Source of the DNA: an uncultured Bacilli bacterium
GTDB lineage: Bacteria; Bacillota_I; Bacilli_A; RF39; UBA660
Length of the DNA: 60,402 bases
Direction of reading: 5' to 3'
Assembly (NCBI GenBank): GCA_947631295.1
Contig: CANRKU010000006.1
Span: 1 to 60,402 of the forward strand
Numbering within the stretch: the stretch's first letter is position 1; the number at the start of each line of letters is the position of its first letter. Under the pieces are notes generated by a model that ran no database searches, was not told where the DNA came from, and was given only the letters and a program-made list of their open reading frames with translations. The position numbers and the translations under genes were made by a program. Below are positions 41,074 to 48,985 of the stretch, one piece after another.

Positions 41074-42189
41074 ATGTTAGAAAATAATTTAAAATTAGGT
41101 GATACTGGTAATAATGTTAAAATTTTACAAGAAAAGTTAAAAATTTTGGGTTTTTATAATGCTATGATTACAGGAAGTTTTGGTCTTAGTACTGAAGTAG
41201 GGGTAAAGGCTTTTCAAAGACAATATAATTTAGAAGAAACAGGAATTGTGGATAACAGAATGTGGCAATTATTATTTGAACTTACTGAAACAGCAGAAGA
41301 TATGACTCGTGTTAATTCTCTTTTAAGTATTGGTTCCACTGGTGAGGAAGTTCGGGAATTACAAACAAAATTAAAGGCACTTTTATATTATACTGGTTCT
41401 ATTAATGGTATTTATGATTTGGAAACAGAAAATGCTGTAAAAAGGTTTCAGCTAAATAATGATTTAACCACAACAGGTACTACAAATAATCAAACATGGA
41501 ATTTAATTAATACTTTGTATGGAAATTTAAGTGATTGTGTAACGGGTGGTGTTGGTGATACTAGCACGACTTATACTGTGAAAAGTGGAGATACTTTGTA
41601 TTCGATAGCAAGAAAATATAATACAACCGTAGATGAATTAAAAAAATTAAATAATCTTACAAGTAATACTTTAAGTATTGGTCAAGTTTTAAAAATACCA
41701 ACTACTACTGATAGTGGCGATAGTACTTATACAACTTATACCGTTAAAAGTGGAGATACATTGTATTCGATAGCAGAAAAATATAATACAACGGTAGATG
41801 ATTTAAAGAGATTCAATAATCTTACAAGTAATACCTTAAGTATTGGTCAAGTTTTAAAAATACCAACACCTACTGATAGTGGTGATAGTACTTATACAAC
41901 TTATACTGTGAAAAATGGGGATACTTTATATTCTATTGCTAGAAAATATAATACAACTGTAGATGAAATCAAGCGTTTCAATAATTTAACTAGTAATACT
42001 TTAAGTATTGGTCAGAATTTAAAAATACCAATAACTGGTGGAGGAAATGGTACCATCACTTATACTGTGAAAAGTGGAGATACATTGTATTCGATAGCAA
42101 GGAAATATAATACAACGGTAGATCGTATTAAAAATTTAAATAATTTAACGAGTAATACCTTACGTGTAGGGCAGATATTACGAATTTAA
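41074..42189 (+). CDS. Protein with two peptidoglycan-binding domains and four LysM repeats
   Basis: Two PG_binding_1 domains (about residues 8-65 and 85-140) are followed by four LysM repeats (about 165, 222, 276 and 327 onward), each reading YTVK(S/N)GDTLYSIA and NNLTSNTL. The repeats are near-identical in DNA sequence, so they arose recently. No signal peptide or catalytic domain is visible. This suits a spore-coat assembly or cortex-binding protein such as SafA-like morphogens. The AGGTGATGTT ribosome site is good. Confidence 0.85.
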   Translation: MLENNLKLGDTGNNVKILQEKLKILGFYNAMITGSFGLSTEVGVKAFQRQYNLEETGIVDNRMWQLLFELTETAEDMTRVNSLLSIGSTGEEVRELQTKLKALLYYTGSINGIYDLETENAVKRFQLNNDLTTTGTTNNQTWNLINTLYGNLSDCVTGGVGDTSTTYTVKSGDTLYSIARKYNTTVDELKKLNNLTSNTLSIGQVLKIPTTTDSGDSTYTTYTVKSGDTLYSIAEKYNTTVDDLKRFNNLTSNTLSIGQVLKIPTPTDSGDSTYTTYTVKNGDTLYSIARKYNTTVDEIKRFNNLTSNTLSIGQNLKIPITGGGNGTITYTVKSGDTLYSIARKYNTTVDRIKNLNNLTSNTLRVGQILRI

Positions 42190-42195
42190 TATATG

Positions 42196-42232
42196 AAAAA
42201 AGTATTAGAAATAATTCCAATACTTTTTCTTT
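42196..42232. terminator. Bidirectional terminator between LysM and collagen-like genes
   Basis: AAAAAAGTATT (42196-42206) pairs with AATACTTTTT (42219-42228), with T-run and A-run flanks. Confidence 0.8.
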
Positions 42233-42234
42233 TA

Positions 42235-42999
42235 TTAACGAAGTTGTATGATAACTAAGTGTGCTGAAACTGCTTCTGTTCCACCTGCTGATGGAGTAAT
42301 CGTTAGTGCGGTTGAGTTACCAGCGGGATTTCTTACTGTTAAAATAGAGTTGATTTCTGTAGTTGTGATTATAGCAATTCCTACAATTTGACTAGTACCT
42401 GTTGCTCTACCTACAGTAGTATATGCTAGATTTTCGTTATTTAACGTTAGCATTAATTGACCTGCTTCGTCAACTCCTACTTGAAATATGATTAGATAGG
42501 TACCAATTTGTGCTAAATTAAATGAATTTTCATTGATTCTAGCAATTCCAGAACCACTATTAGGACCATTTTGTGGAAAATCAACATCACTTCCGACTGC
42601 AATAGTTTCTGTATTATTAGGTGGCATTAATGCATAAAAATCAGCATAGTTTAGTATTCCACCAGCAGGACCTGTAGCTCCTGTTGTACCTTGAGGACCA
42701 GTAGGTCCTGTTGGCCCAGTAGGTCCACTAGCAGGTCCTTGAGGTCCGGTAGGCCCAGTAGGTCCAGTGGGTCCTCCAGCAGGCCCCTGAGGTCCAGTTG
42801 GTCCAGTTGTACCTTGAGGCCCGGTAGGTCCGGTAGGTCCACCAGCAGGTCCCTGTGGTCCAGTTGGTCCGGTAGGACCTGGCATAAATTGATAGCATGA
42901 ACAGTAGTTAGTATCATTATTTGGTTTTATTTCTTGGTGATTTGTAGTATTATTGCAATCATCATCATTATTATGGCAATAATAGAACGATTGATTCAT
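42235..42999 (-). CDS. BclA-like exosporium collagen protein
   Basis: An N-terminal Asn/Asp/Cys-rich stretch ends at [13 protein letters not shown], followed by about 75 residues of GPT/GPQ/GPA triplets. The C-terminal domain (about 118-254) is the BclA TNF-like cap, with [46 protein letters not shown] and [16 protein letters not shown]. BclA forms hair-like filaments on the spore surface. The N-terminus lacks a secretion signal. GGAGGATTACC is the ribosome site, and the upstream promoter looks SigK-type. Confidence 0.9.
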   Translation of the reverse strand: MNQSFYYCHNNDDDCNNTTNHQEIKPNNDTNYCSCYQFMPGPTGPTGPQGPAGGPTGPTGPQGTTGPTGPQGPAGGPTGPTGPTGPQGPASGPTGPTGPTGPQGTTGATGPAGGILNYADFYALMPPNNTETIAVGSDVDFPQNGPNSGSGIARINENSFNLAQIGTYLIIFQVGVDEAGQLMLTLNNENLAYTTVGRATGTSQIVGIAIITTTEINSILTVRNPAGNSTALTITPSAGGTEAVSAHLVIIQLR

Positions 43000-43027
43000 G
43001 GTAATCCTCCTTATGTGATTGAATATT

Positions 43028-43054
43028 TACTATATGATATGTATTTTTTTGAGT
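43028..43054 (-). promoter_or_regulatory. SigK-like sporulation promoter
   Basis: On the minus strand AC (43054-43053), 16 bases, then CATATAGTA (43036-43028) fit the SigK pattern AC-N16-CATANNNTA. It precedes the BclA-like gene, which in Bacillus is under mother-cell sigma control. No SigA -35/-10 is evident there. Confidence 0.55.
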
Positions 43055-43178
43055 AATGATACTTTCTTTACATCACTATTATTGGATTATTTATCATAAA
43101 TTCTTGTAAAAAGGATATTTCCATTTACAAATTTATATGATACAATTAATAGTAGTTATAGAATATGGAGGGAATATC

Positions 43179-43610
43179 ATGGCGTTTGATGGTATGAAAA
43201 AATTTTTTGGAGTAGAGGGCGATAATTTAGACTCTTCTGATACAAAAGAGGAACAGTTTTATAGTGTTTCTAATGAGGACGTATCATCTGGAAAAGAAAT
43301 GGGAAGTAATAAGATGATTTTATTCGAACCACGTGCTTATTCAGAAAGTACTCAAATTGCAGATTATTTAAAGAAAAGAAATACAGTGGTAGTCAATTTA
43401 AAAAGAGTTACTCCAGACCAAGCAAAGAGAATTGTGGATTTTTTAACGGGTAGTCTATATGCTATGAATGGTAGTTTACAAAAATTAGGGGGAGGAATTT
43501 TTCTATGCGCTCCTAATAATGTAAATATTGAAGGAAAAATTACAGATGATTCTTCTAGTAAAGTAGCTAAAGGTAAAAAAGAAGAAAAAGAGGATGAATT
43601 TAATTGGTAA
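43179..43610 (+). CDS. sepF: Cell division protein SepF
   Basis: It aligns FtsZ filaments and tethers them to the membrane. An N-terminal amphipathic helix (MAFDGMKKFFGV) is followed by an acidic linker and the conserved core KMILFEPRAYSESTQIADYL with KRNTVVVNLKRV, DQAKRIVDFL and GSLQKLGGGIFLCAP. ATG 43179 fits GGAGGG; the longer frame to 43137 overlaps the -10 (TGATACAAT, 43138-43146). In Bacillus the order is sepF, divIVA, ileS, and the same order holds here with extra genes. Confidence 0.95.
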   Translation: MAFDGMKKFFGVEGDNLDSSDTKEEQFYSVSNEDVSSGKEMGSNKMILFEPRAYSESTQIADYLKKRNTVVVNLKRVTPDQAKRIVDFLTGSLYAMNGSLQKLGGGIFLCAPNNVNIEGKITDDSSSKVAKGKKEEKEDEFNW

Positions 43611-43641
43611 ACGAAACTAATTTTTAGTTGAGGTGGATTGT

Positions 43642-44076
43642 ATGAAGAAATTTAGTAAGGAGTTTAATGGATATAATAAAGAAGAAGTCAATGCTTTTTT
43701 AACAGATACGATTAATCAAATTGAAAAAGTATTAGCAAAGTTAGAACGCCAACAAACTGAAATTTCTTCCTTAAAAGCTCAAATTATTCATTATCAAGAT
43801 ATTGAAAGAAGTCTTAATTTAGCACTTTCAAATGCCCAAGAAGTAGGAGAAAATATTCGTAAAATGGCACAGAGCGAAGCTAAAAATATTGTCGATGAAG
43901 CCCATCGTAATGCAAATAGAATTGTAAACGATGCTCTTATTCGTAGTGAAAAAATAGAAATCAAAACTGAAAATGCTGAACGAAATTTAAGAATCTTAAA
44001 AAATAAATTGAGGAAAATTATTGAACAGCAATTAGAGGTTGTTGAAGAAATAGAAATTTTAGAAGTAGAAGAATAA
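43642..44076 (+). CDS. divIVA: DivIVA-domain cell division protein
   Basis: A coiled-coil protein that marks curved membrane at poles and septa. It has the N-terminal lipid-binding motif KKFSKEFNGYNKEEVNAFL and a long coiled coil (about 30-140). It is short (144 aa) next to typical DivIVA. GAGGTGG supports ATG 43642. A small imperfect hairpin follows the stop (AAGTTA/TAACTTT). Confidence 0.88.
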   Translation: MKKFSKEFNGYNKEEVNAFLTDTINQIEKVLAKLERQQTEISSLKAQIIHYQDIERSLNLALSNAQEVGENIRKMAQSEAKNIVDEAHRNANRIVNDALIRSEKIEIKTENAERNLRILKNKLRKIIEQQLEVVEEIEILEVEE

Positions 44077-44150
44077 GTTAAAGTAACTTTATTCTTGCTG
44101 TTTCAGATTTTTTAGTGATTCATCTCAATAGAAAGGAATATTAGTTCATT

Positions 44151-45836
44151 ATGAAAATTGAAGTAAATCAGCTAACTAAAAGTAATAAATTTTTATTTTT
44201 TATCAAGTTCTTAGTTTCTTTCCTTTTGAGAGGCTCATTACTTGTTATTCCTTTTTTTTACAGCTATGCAGTGGAAGAAATTACGAATGGGAATTTAAAT
44301 AAGGCCTATTTTTTAGGCCTTTTGTTACTGGTTATTACTATTATTTATTATATTTCTGAAATAGTAAATGATTATGTCTATGAAAAATTATATTATAAAC
44401 TTTATGTTGGCCTTACTAAAATAGGATTAAAGTTTACTGAAAATAATTCTATTTATAGTTTATCGAGACTTTCTTTAGGTCAATATAATAGTATGATGAC
44501 TGATGATATTAATGTTGTTGCTGATTGTTATGCATCTATTCCAATGGCGATAGCAAGAGTTGTAGAGCTTAGTTTTATATTTTATTATTTTTTTTCTGTG
44601 AGTATGTTGGTAGGATTATTATCTTTAGTTGTTTCTTTGATTGTTTTTATTATTCTTTATTTTGGAAATCAAAAAGTTAATAATATTAATGCCCAAGACA
44701 AACTATGTCATGACCAACGATTAGGAGTTTTGCAAGAATATTTTTTAGGTATGAAAGAGGTAAAAGGTTTTCGTTTATTTCATGCTATTAATCATCGTAT
44801 TGAAAAAAATTATGATACTTATTTAAATTGGCATACTAAATATGGTTTATGTAAAGTAATTGTTAAATATGGGGCTTTATCCATTGTTGATATTTCTAAA
44901 GTATTATTTTTGTTTTATGGATTTAATTTGTCTTATCATGGCAAAATTTCCTTAGCGATTATCTTAATGGTATATAGTTATTTTGAAAAATTAAATACTT
45001 GCTTTACAGGTTTACTAGATTTTAATAATCAATATCAAAATTCTAATGTAGCCATAGATAGATTGTTTAAATTGAAAGAGTTTTCTCATGAAGAAAAATT
45101 TAAAGAAAATCCTAAGATGGTTGGTCGAGGTGTCATAGAATTTAAAGATGTACTTTATGGAAAAAGAGAGGATCCAATTTTAAATCATTTTACTGCTCAT
45201 ATTAATAGTCACAGTATTACAGTTATTACAGGTACAACAGGTGCTGGTAAAACGGGTGTTATTGATTTATTATTAAAATTAAATCAACAGCATGAAGGAA
45301 CAATTACCATTGATAAATTGAATATTAATGAATATGCTGATGATATTTATTTTTCTAGCGTAGCAGCTGTTCGTAAAAACCCTAGTTTTTTTCATATGTC
45401 TATTCGTGATAATTTAGAGATAGTAGAACCTGATTTTGAAAAAATTGTTACTGTTTGTCAAGAACTTGGGGTTCATGATGATATTATGAAACTTTCTAAT
45501 GGTTATGATACTATTATTTCAGAAAGTGCCTCTAATGTGAACAATGATTTAAAATATTTATTATCTATTGCGCGTGTGATATTAAAACATCCTAAAATAT
45601 TATTGTTTGATGAGACATTAAATGCCTTTCCAAAAGAGGTTGACTTACAATTAATTGATTATTTTAAAAAGACAAAAGGTAGCTATAATGTTATTATTAT
45701 TTCTAAAGAAAAACATGTAATAGAAGAAGCTGATCAAGTAATTTTTATGGAAAAGGGTAGTGTTACTATATCTGGTAGACATGAAGCTATGCTTTTAAAA
45801 AATGAAAATTATAGAAAATATTTTGAAGAATTATAA
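44151..45836 (+). CDS. ABC transporter-like protein with degenerate ATPase
   Basis: It has the layout of a fused half-transporter: about six membrane helices (1-300), then an ATPase domain. Walker A (TGTTGAGKTGVIDLLLK) and Walker B (ILLFDETLNAFPKEV) are present. The Q-loop region reads SVAAVRKNPSFF (no Gln), the signature reads SASNVNNDLKYLLSIA instead of LSGGQ, and the H-loop position is SKEKHVIEE. It may bind ATP without efficient hydrolysis, or act as one half of a heterodimer. The substrate is unknown. It lies between divIVA and ileS. Confidence 0.78.
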   Translation: MKIEVNQLTKSNKFLFFIKFLVSFLLRGSLLVIPFFYSYAVEEITNGNLNKAYFLGLLLLVITIIYYISEIVNDYVYEKLYYKLYVGLTKIGLKFTENNSIYSLSRLSLGQYNSMMTDDINVVADCYASIPMAIARVVELSFIFYYFFSVSMLVGLLSLVVSLIVFIILYFGNQKVNNINAQDKLCHDQRLGVLQEYFLGMKEVKGFRLFHAINHRIEKNYDTYLNWHTKYGLCKVIVKYGALSIVDISKVLFLFYGFNLSYHGKISLAIILMVYSYFEKLNTCFTGLLDFNNQYQNSNVAIDRLFKLKEFSHEEKFKENPKMVGRGVIEFKDVLYGKREDPILNHFTAHINSHSITVITGTTGAGKTGVIDLLLKLNQQHEGTITIDKLNINEYADDIYFSSVAAVRKNPSFFHMSIRDNLEIVEPDFEKIVTVCQELGVHDDIMKLSNGYDTIISESASNVNNDLKYLLSIARVILKHPKILLFDETLNAFPKEVDLQLIDYFKKTKGSYNVIIISKEKHVIEEADQVIFMEKGSVTISGRHEAMLLKNENYRKYFEEL

Positions 45837-45909
45837 ATTTTTTATGTTATTTTTTATTGCTTAAGAAAATCTTTTATGATAGTATAGTGTGCTAATAGGG
45901 AGGCAAATT

Positions 45910-46446
45910 ATGAGAATATATCGTTGTCTTTCAGAGCAGGAAGATATTAATCAAATTATCTTAAGCAAAAAAAATACTCATGTTTATCAAAAAAATATAT
46001 CTTATATTCATTTCTTTAGATATAGTCAATCAGCAGAATTTTTTTATCAGAATTATCTTTCTTTGAATACTACTAATATTATGTATATGGTTGCTAATAT
46101 CCCTAATTCTATTTTAAAAAAGTATACTGGTTATGCTATTTATAAAAATAATGTTATAATACCGCAGTATGCATTACCAGAAAAGGTAGTACAAGAAAAA
46201 TATGTTGTTACAGTATCTCCGTATATAGATGATTATTTTTCTAGTGATAAAAAAGAGTATAGTAAATATGAGAAAGCATTGCAGTCATTAGCAGAACTAT
46301 TTTGTAATGATTATGATGTTATTATTCAGTTTTTATCTCAGTATGATCTGACAGATTTATTAGATGTTGATGATGATGATCGCACAGAAGAACAAATTTA
46401 TGCTGATACAAAAATAATAAAAAAGGAGAAAATAATTGAAAACTAG
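45910..46446 (+). CDS. Unrecognised protein (178 aa)
   Basis: No named family was recognised. It begins MRIYRCLSEQEDINQIIL and has KNISYIHFFRYSQSAEFFY and the acidic tail DLLDVDDDDRTEEQ. The 'YR-L-S' start and 'YIHFF-Y--SAE-F' pattern recall a group of conserved Bacillota hypotheticals, but no function is known to me. ATG 45910 fits GGGAGG; the longer frame starts in the promoter. The T-box promoter begins inside its last codons. Confidence 0.7.
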   Translation: MRIYRCLSEQEDINQIILSKKNTHVYQKNISYIHFFRYSQSAEFFYQNYLSLNTTNIMYMVANIPNSILKKYTGYAIYKNNVIIPQYALPEKVVQEKYVVTVSPYIDDYFSSDKKEYSKYEKALQSLAELFCNDYDVIIQFLSQYDLTDLLDVDDDDRTEEQIYADTKIIKKEKIIEN

Positions 46447-46464
46447 TTTTTGATATGATATAGT
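46436..46464 (+). promoter_or_regulatory. Promoter of the T-box transcription unit
   Basis: TTGAAA (46436-46441), 17 bases, then extended -10 TGATATAGT (46456-46464). The T-box leader begins shortly after. Confidence 0.7.
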
Positions 46465-46479
46465 AATAACTAGTAAAAA

Positions 46480-46691
46480 CAAGAGCGAAAGACGGAATAA
46501 TGAAAAATAGTTAGAGAATTCTTGATTTGGTGAAAAAAGAATCTATTGGAAATTATTTAGATCACTTTCAAGTTTGTGCTTTATGGATAAGATAAAGTCG
46601 GAGAAATCCGTTATCAATATAAGAGGGTAGATTTTCTATCAATTAAGGTGGTACCGCGATCATTCGTCCTTATACGAGTGGTCGTTTTTTT
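46480..46691 (+). promoter_or_regulatory. T-box riboswitch, isoleucine specifier (AUC)
   Basis: A tRNA-sensing leader. Stem I contains AGAGA and GGTGA in its distal part. The lower stem GAAAG/CTTTC frames a specifier bulge with ATC (46561-46563) followed by A, which indicates tRNA-Ile. The T-box sequence AAGGTGGTACCGCG is at 46645-46658. The terminator stem CGATCATTCGT (46657-46667) pairs with ACGAGTGGTCG (46674-46684) and precedes seven T. Uncharged tRNA-Ile should allow read-through into the downstream genes, ending in ileS. Confidence 0.93.
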
Positions 46692-46706
46692 GTGAAAGGG
46701 GAAGCT

Positions 46707-47654
46707 ATGTTACTACAAATAATAATATTAATTATTGGTTTTATTGTCTTAATTAAAGGAGCGGATATCTTTGTGGATGGGACTAGTCATTTAGCTAGAA
46801 ATTTTAAAATTTCAAAGATGTTAATAGGCCTTACTATTGTTGCGTTTGGAACAAGTGCTCCAGAATTTGCTGTTAGTATTCAGTCAATTTTAGCTAATAG
46901 TGGAGAAATCGTTATAGGAAATGTAATAGGAAGTAATATTTTAAATATTTTGTTAATCTTAGGATGTGCCAGTTTCATTCACGATTTAAAAGTAAAAAAT
47001 AATACTGTAAAAAAAGAATTACCGATTACTTTATTACTTACTAGTTTATTAGTACTATTAATGAGTGATCAAATGATTAATCATCAACCTAATGTTTTAA
47101 CTCGTGGAGATGGGATTACATTATTATTATTTTTTTTAGTATTTATCTATTATTTAATTTCTATGATGAAAAATAAAATAGATGAAATAGAAAAAGAAGA
47201 AATCCTCTATCCACTATGGAAATCTATTCTTTATACTATAGGCGGAATTATAGGTATTATTATTGGTAGTAACTTAGTTGTACATAGTGCTGCTTTGATT
47301 GCAGAGTCTATTGGAATTAGTGAAAGAATTATTGGGTTGACGATTATTGCTTTAGGTACTTCTCTACCGGAATTAGTAACTAGTGTTGTTGCTACTAAAA
47401 AAGGAGAGTATGATATTGCGATAGGGAATGTAGTGGGAAGTAATATCTTTAATATAGGAATTGTATTAGGAATTCCCATTTCTCTATTTGGCGAAATACC
47501 GGTAGGAACTTTTAGTATGATTGATTTAGGATTTTTGTTTTTATCAGCACTTATGTTATTTGTTTTTGCAGCAAATGATTATAAAATTAGAAAATATGAA
47601 GGAATTTGTTTATTATTCATGTTTGTGATTTATTATACATTAATATTAATTTAG
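46707..47654 (+). CDS. CaCA-family Na+/Ca2+ antiporter-like protein
   Basis: Two homologous five-helix halves each carry the alpha-repeat motif: GTSAPEFAVSI with GNVIGSNILNIL, and GTSLPELVTSVVA with GNVVGSNIFNIG. It exchanges cations (Na+ or H+ for Ca2+) across the membrane. Length 315 aa is typical of YrbG-type members. ATG 46707 follows AAAGGGGAAGCT. It is the first gene after the Ile T-box, an unexpected position for an ion antiporter. Confidence 0.9.
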   Translation: MLLQIIILIIGFIVLIKGADIFVDGTSHLARNFKISKMLIGLTIVAFGTSAPEFAVSIQSILANSGEIVIGNVIGSNILNILLILGCASFIHDLKVKNNTVKKELPITLLLTSLLVLLMSDQMINHQPNVLTRGDGITLLLFFLVFIYYLISMMKNKIDEIEKEEILYPLWKSILYTIGGIIGIIIGSNLVVHSAALIAESIGISERIIGLTIIALGTSLPELVTSVVATKKGEYDIAIGNVVGSNIFNIGIVLGIPISLFGEIPVGTFSMIDLGFLFLSALMLFVFAANDYKIRKYEGICLLFMFVIYYTLILI

Positions 47655-47665
47655 AAGGTGATAGA

Positions 47666-48289
47666 ATGGAAATAAATATGCCAGAACAGATTCATAATCA
47701 GGATATTATGATATATCTTCGTAGTCATCAAAAACAGTTGAAATTTTATGAAGCTTTTTTTATAGAACATATAAAAAAATATCATTATTGTACTAAGGAA
47801 ACTATGATTATGCTTATTCATAAATACAATGCTATGATTTGGGAAATGGATGATTTAAAATCAATGATGAACTATCTTAATTGTATGGTTAAGGATATTC
47901 CAATGTTCATTGATACGATGCAAAGTGTTCACAAGTTAGATTTTATTGGTATTAATTATTTGCTTTTACCTATATTATGTTATTATGGAGTAGAAGAGTT
48001 ACAAGTGATAGATTATTATGATTATACTGTACAAGTTGCTGATGCTTTGTCTATTTCACCATTTAATCAATTTGATTTGTATAGGGATTCTTTCAATCAA
48101 GCAAAAGACATATTAGATAATTATCAAATAGCTGGTTATATTTCGATTTTAGAAAATATGAAATGGATAAAATTAAATTTAAAATTAGATAGAAAAAAAA
48201 GTAATGATATGCTTTTAACTTATGAAAAAATTTATCAAAAAGAAAAAGTAGAAAAAGTAAAAGAAATTGTTAAGAATGTAATTAATTAA
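47666..48289 (+). CDS. Unrecognised protein, paralogue of the next gene (copy 1)
   Basis: Helical, 207 aa, no membrane segment. It shares with the next gene the segments D-MI-YL--HQK, LFIE-I-K---T-E, a conserved YLL-PIL-YYG near the middle, and an end with YE-IY----V-KVKEIV. Family unknown. ATG 47666 follows AAGGTGAT. It is part of the T-box unit. Confidence 0.75.
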   Translation: MEINMPEQIHNQDIMIYLRSHQKQLKFYEAFFIEHIKKYHYCTKETMIMLIHKYNAMIWEMDDLKSMMNYLNCMVKDIPMFIDTMQSVHKLDFIGINYLLLPILCYYGVEELQVIDYYDYTVQVADALSISPFNQFDLYRDSFNQAKDILDNYQIAGYISILENMKWIKLNLKLDRKKSNDMLLTYEKIYQKEKVEKVKEIVKNVIN

Positions 48290-48361
48290 TATAGAAAGGA
48301 ACTAATTAGTTTTATAGAAATATAAATTTTTCTATAAAGTTGATTATACAAGGTAGTAAAA

Positions 48362-48982
48362 ATGAAAAATATAGAATTTAAAATTACAGAACATGATATG
48401 ATAAAATATTTGCAATGTCATCAAAAAGAAGCTTTATTTCAATATCGTGAAGCTTTATTTATACAATATATGAAAGAAATAAATGGTATAACTAGTGAGC
48501 AATTAGAAATAATAATGGCAAAATACAATTTTGATGGTAGAAAAATAAGAGGAACTTATTACCTTAAAAAAAATCCTATTCTTTCTAGTCGTGGTTGTGA
48601 TTTAGTGGAAGAACCGTTTTGTCAACATTTATCTACTTTTTCCAATTATCTAAAATATTACCGTTTAGATAGTGCTGGTATTTGTCATTTATTAATACCA
48701 ATTATGAAATACTATGGTAATAGTAAATTTCATTTCAATCGATTATATACTAATCTAAGTATTGTATCTGATACTTTAGTCATTCCTATGATGAATCCTA
48801 TGAGTGTTATCAAATCTACTTTGGAGGATTACCGGATATGTAGAAAATTAGAAATACATAATCAAATGATTTATGTTAAAATGGGTAGAGAGCAATGTAG
48901 AAGAGAAATATTAGCTTATCAAGAAATATATGATGATGATAGAATACATAAAATTAAAAAAATAATAAAAGGGAGGGTGTAA
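48362..48982 (+). CDS. Unrecognised protein, paralogue of the previous gene (copy 2)
   Basis: 206 aa, similar in layout to the previous gene (DMIKYLQCHQKEAL, HLLIPIMKYYG, AYQEIYDDDRIHKIKKIIKG), with divergent middle parts. No known family. A hairpin (TTTATAGAAA 48311-48320 against TTTCTATAAA 48329-48338) lies between the two copies. Its stop is 3 bases from the ileS start, so the two are transcribed together. Confidence 0.75.
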   Translation: MKNIEFKITEHDMIKYLQCHQKEALFQYREALFIQYMKEINGITSEQLEIIMAKYNFDGRKIRGTYYLKKNPILSSRGCDLVEEPFCQHLSTFSNYLKYYRLDSAGICHLLIPIMKYYGNSKFHFNRLYTNLSIVSDTLVIPMMNPMSVIKSTLEDYRICRKLEIHNQMIYVKMGREQCRREILAYQEIYDDDRIHKIKKIIKGRV

Positions 48983-48985
48983 TTT

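Noticed and set aside
41560-42189. CRISPR or minisatellite in the LysM region
   Set aside because: The repeats are in frame and encode LysM domains.
42651-42917. Open frames overlapping the collagen repeats on both strands
   Set aside because: They are by-products of the GPT/GPQ triplet repeats; only the minus-strand frame 42235-42999 gives a BclA-type protein with a ribosome site.
47231-47479. Minus-strand open frame inside the antiporter gene
   Set aside because: It is a shadow of the hydrophobic CaCA helices and has no ribosome site.
48311-48338. Hairpin TTTATAGAAA/TTTCTATAAA as terminator before the second paralogue
   Set aside because: No T-run follows; it may be a processing site or chance structure, so it was not listed as a terminator.
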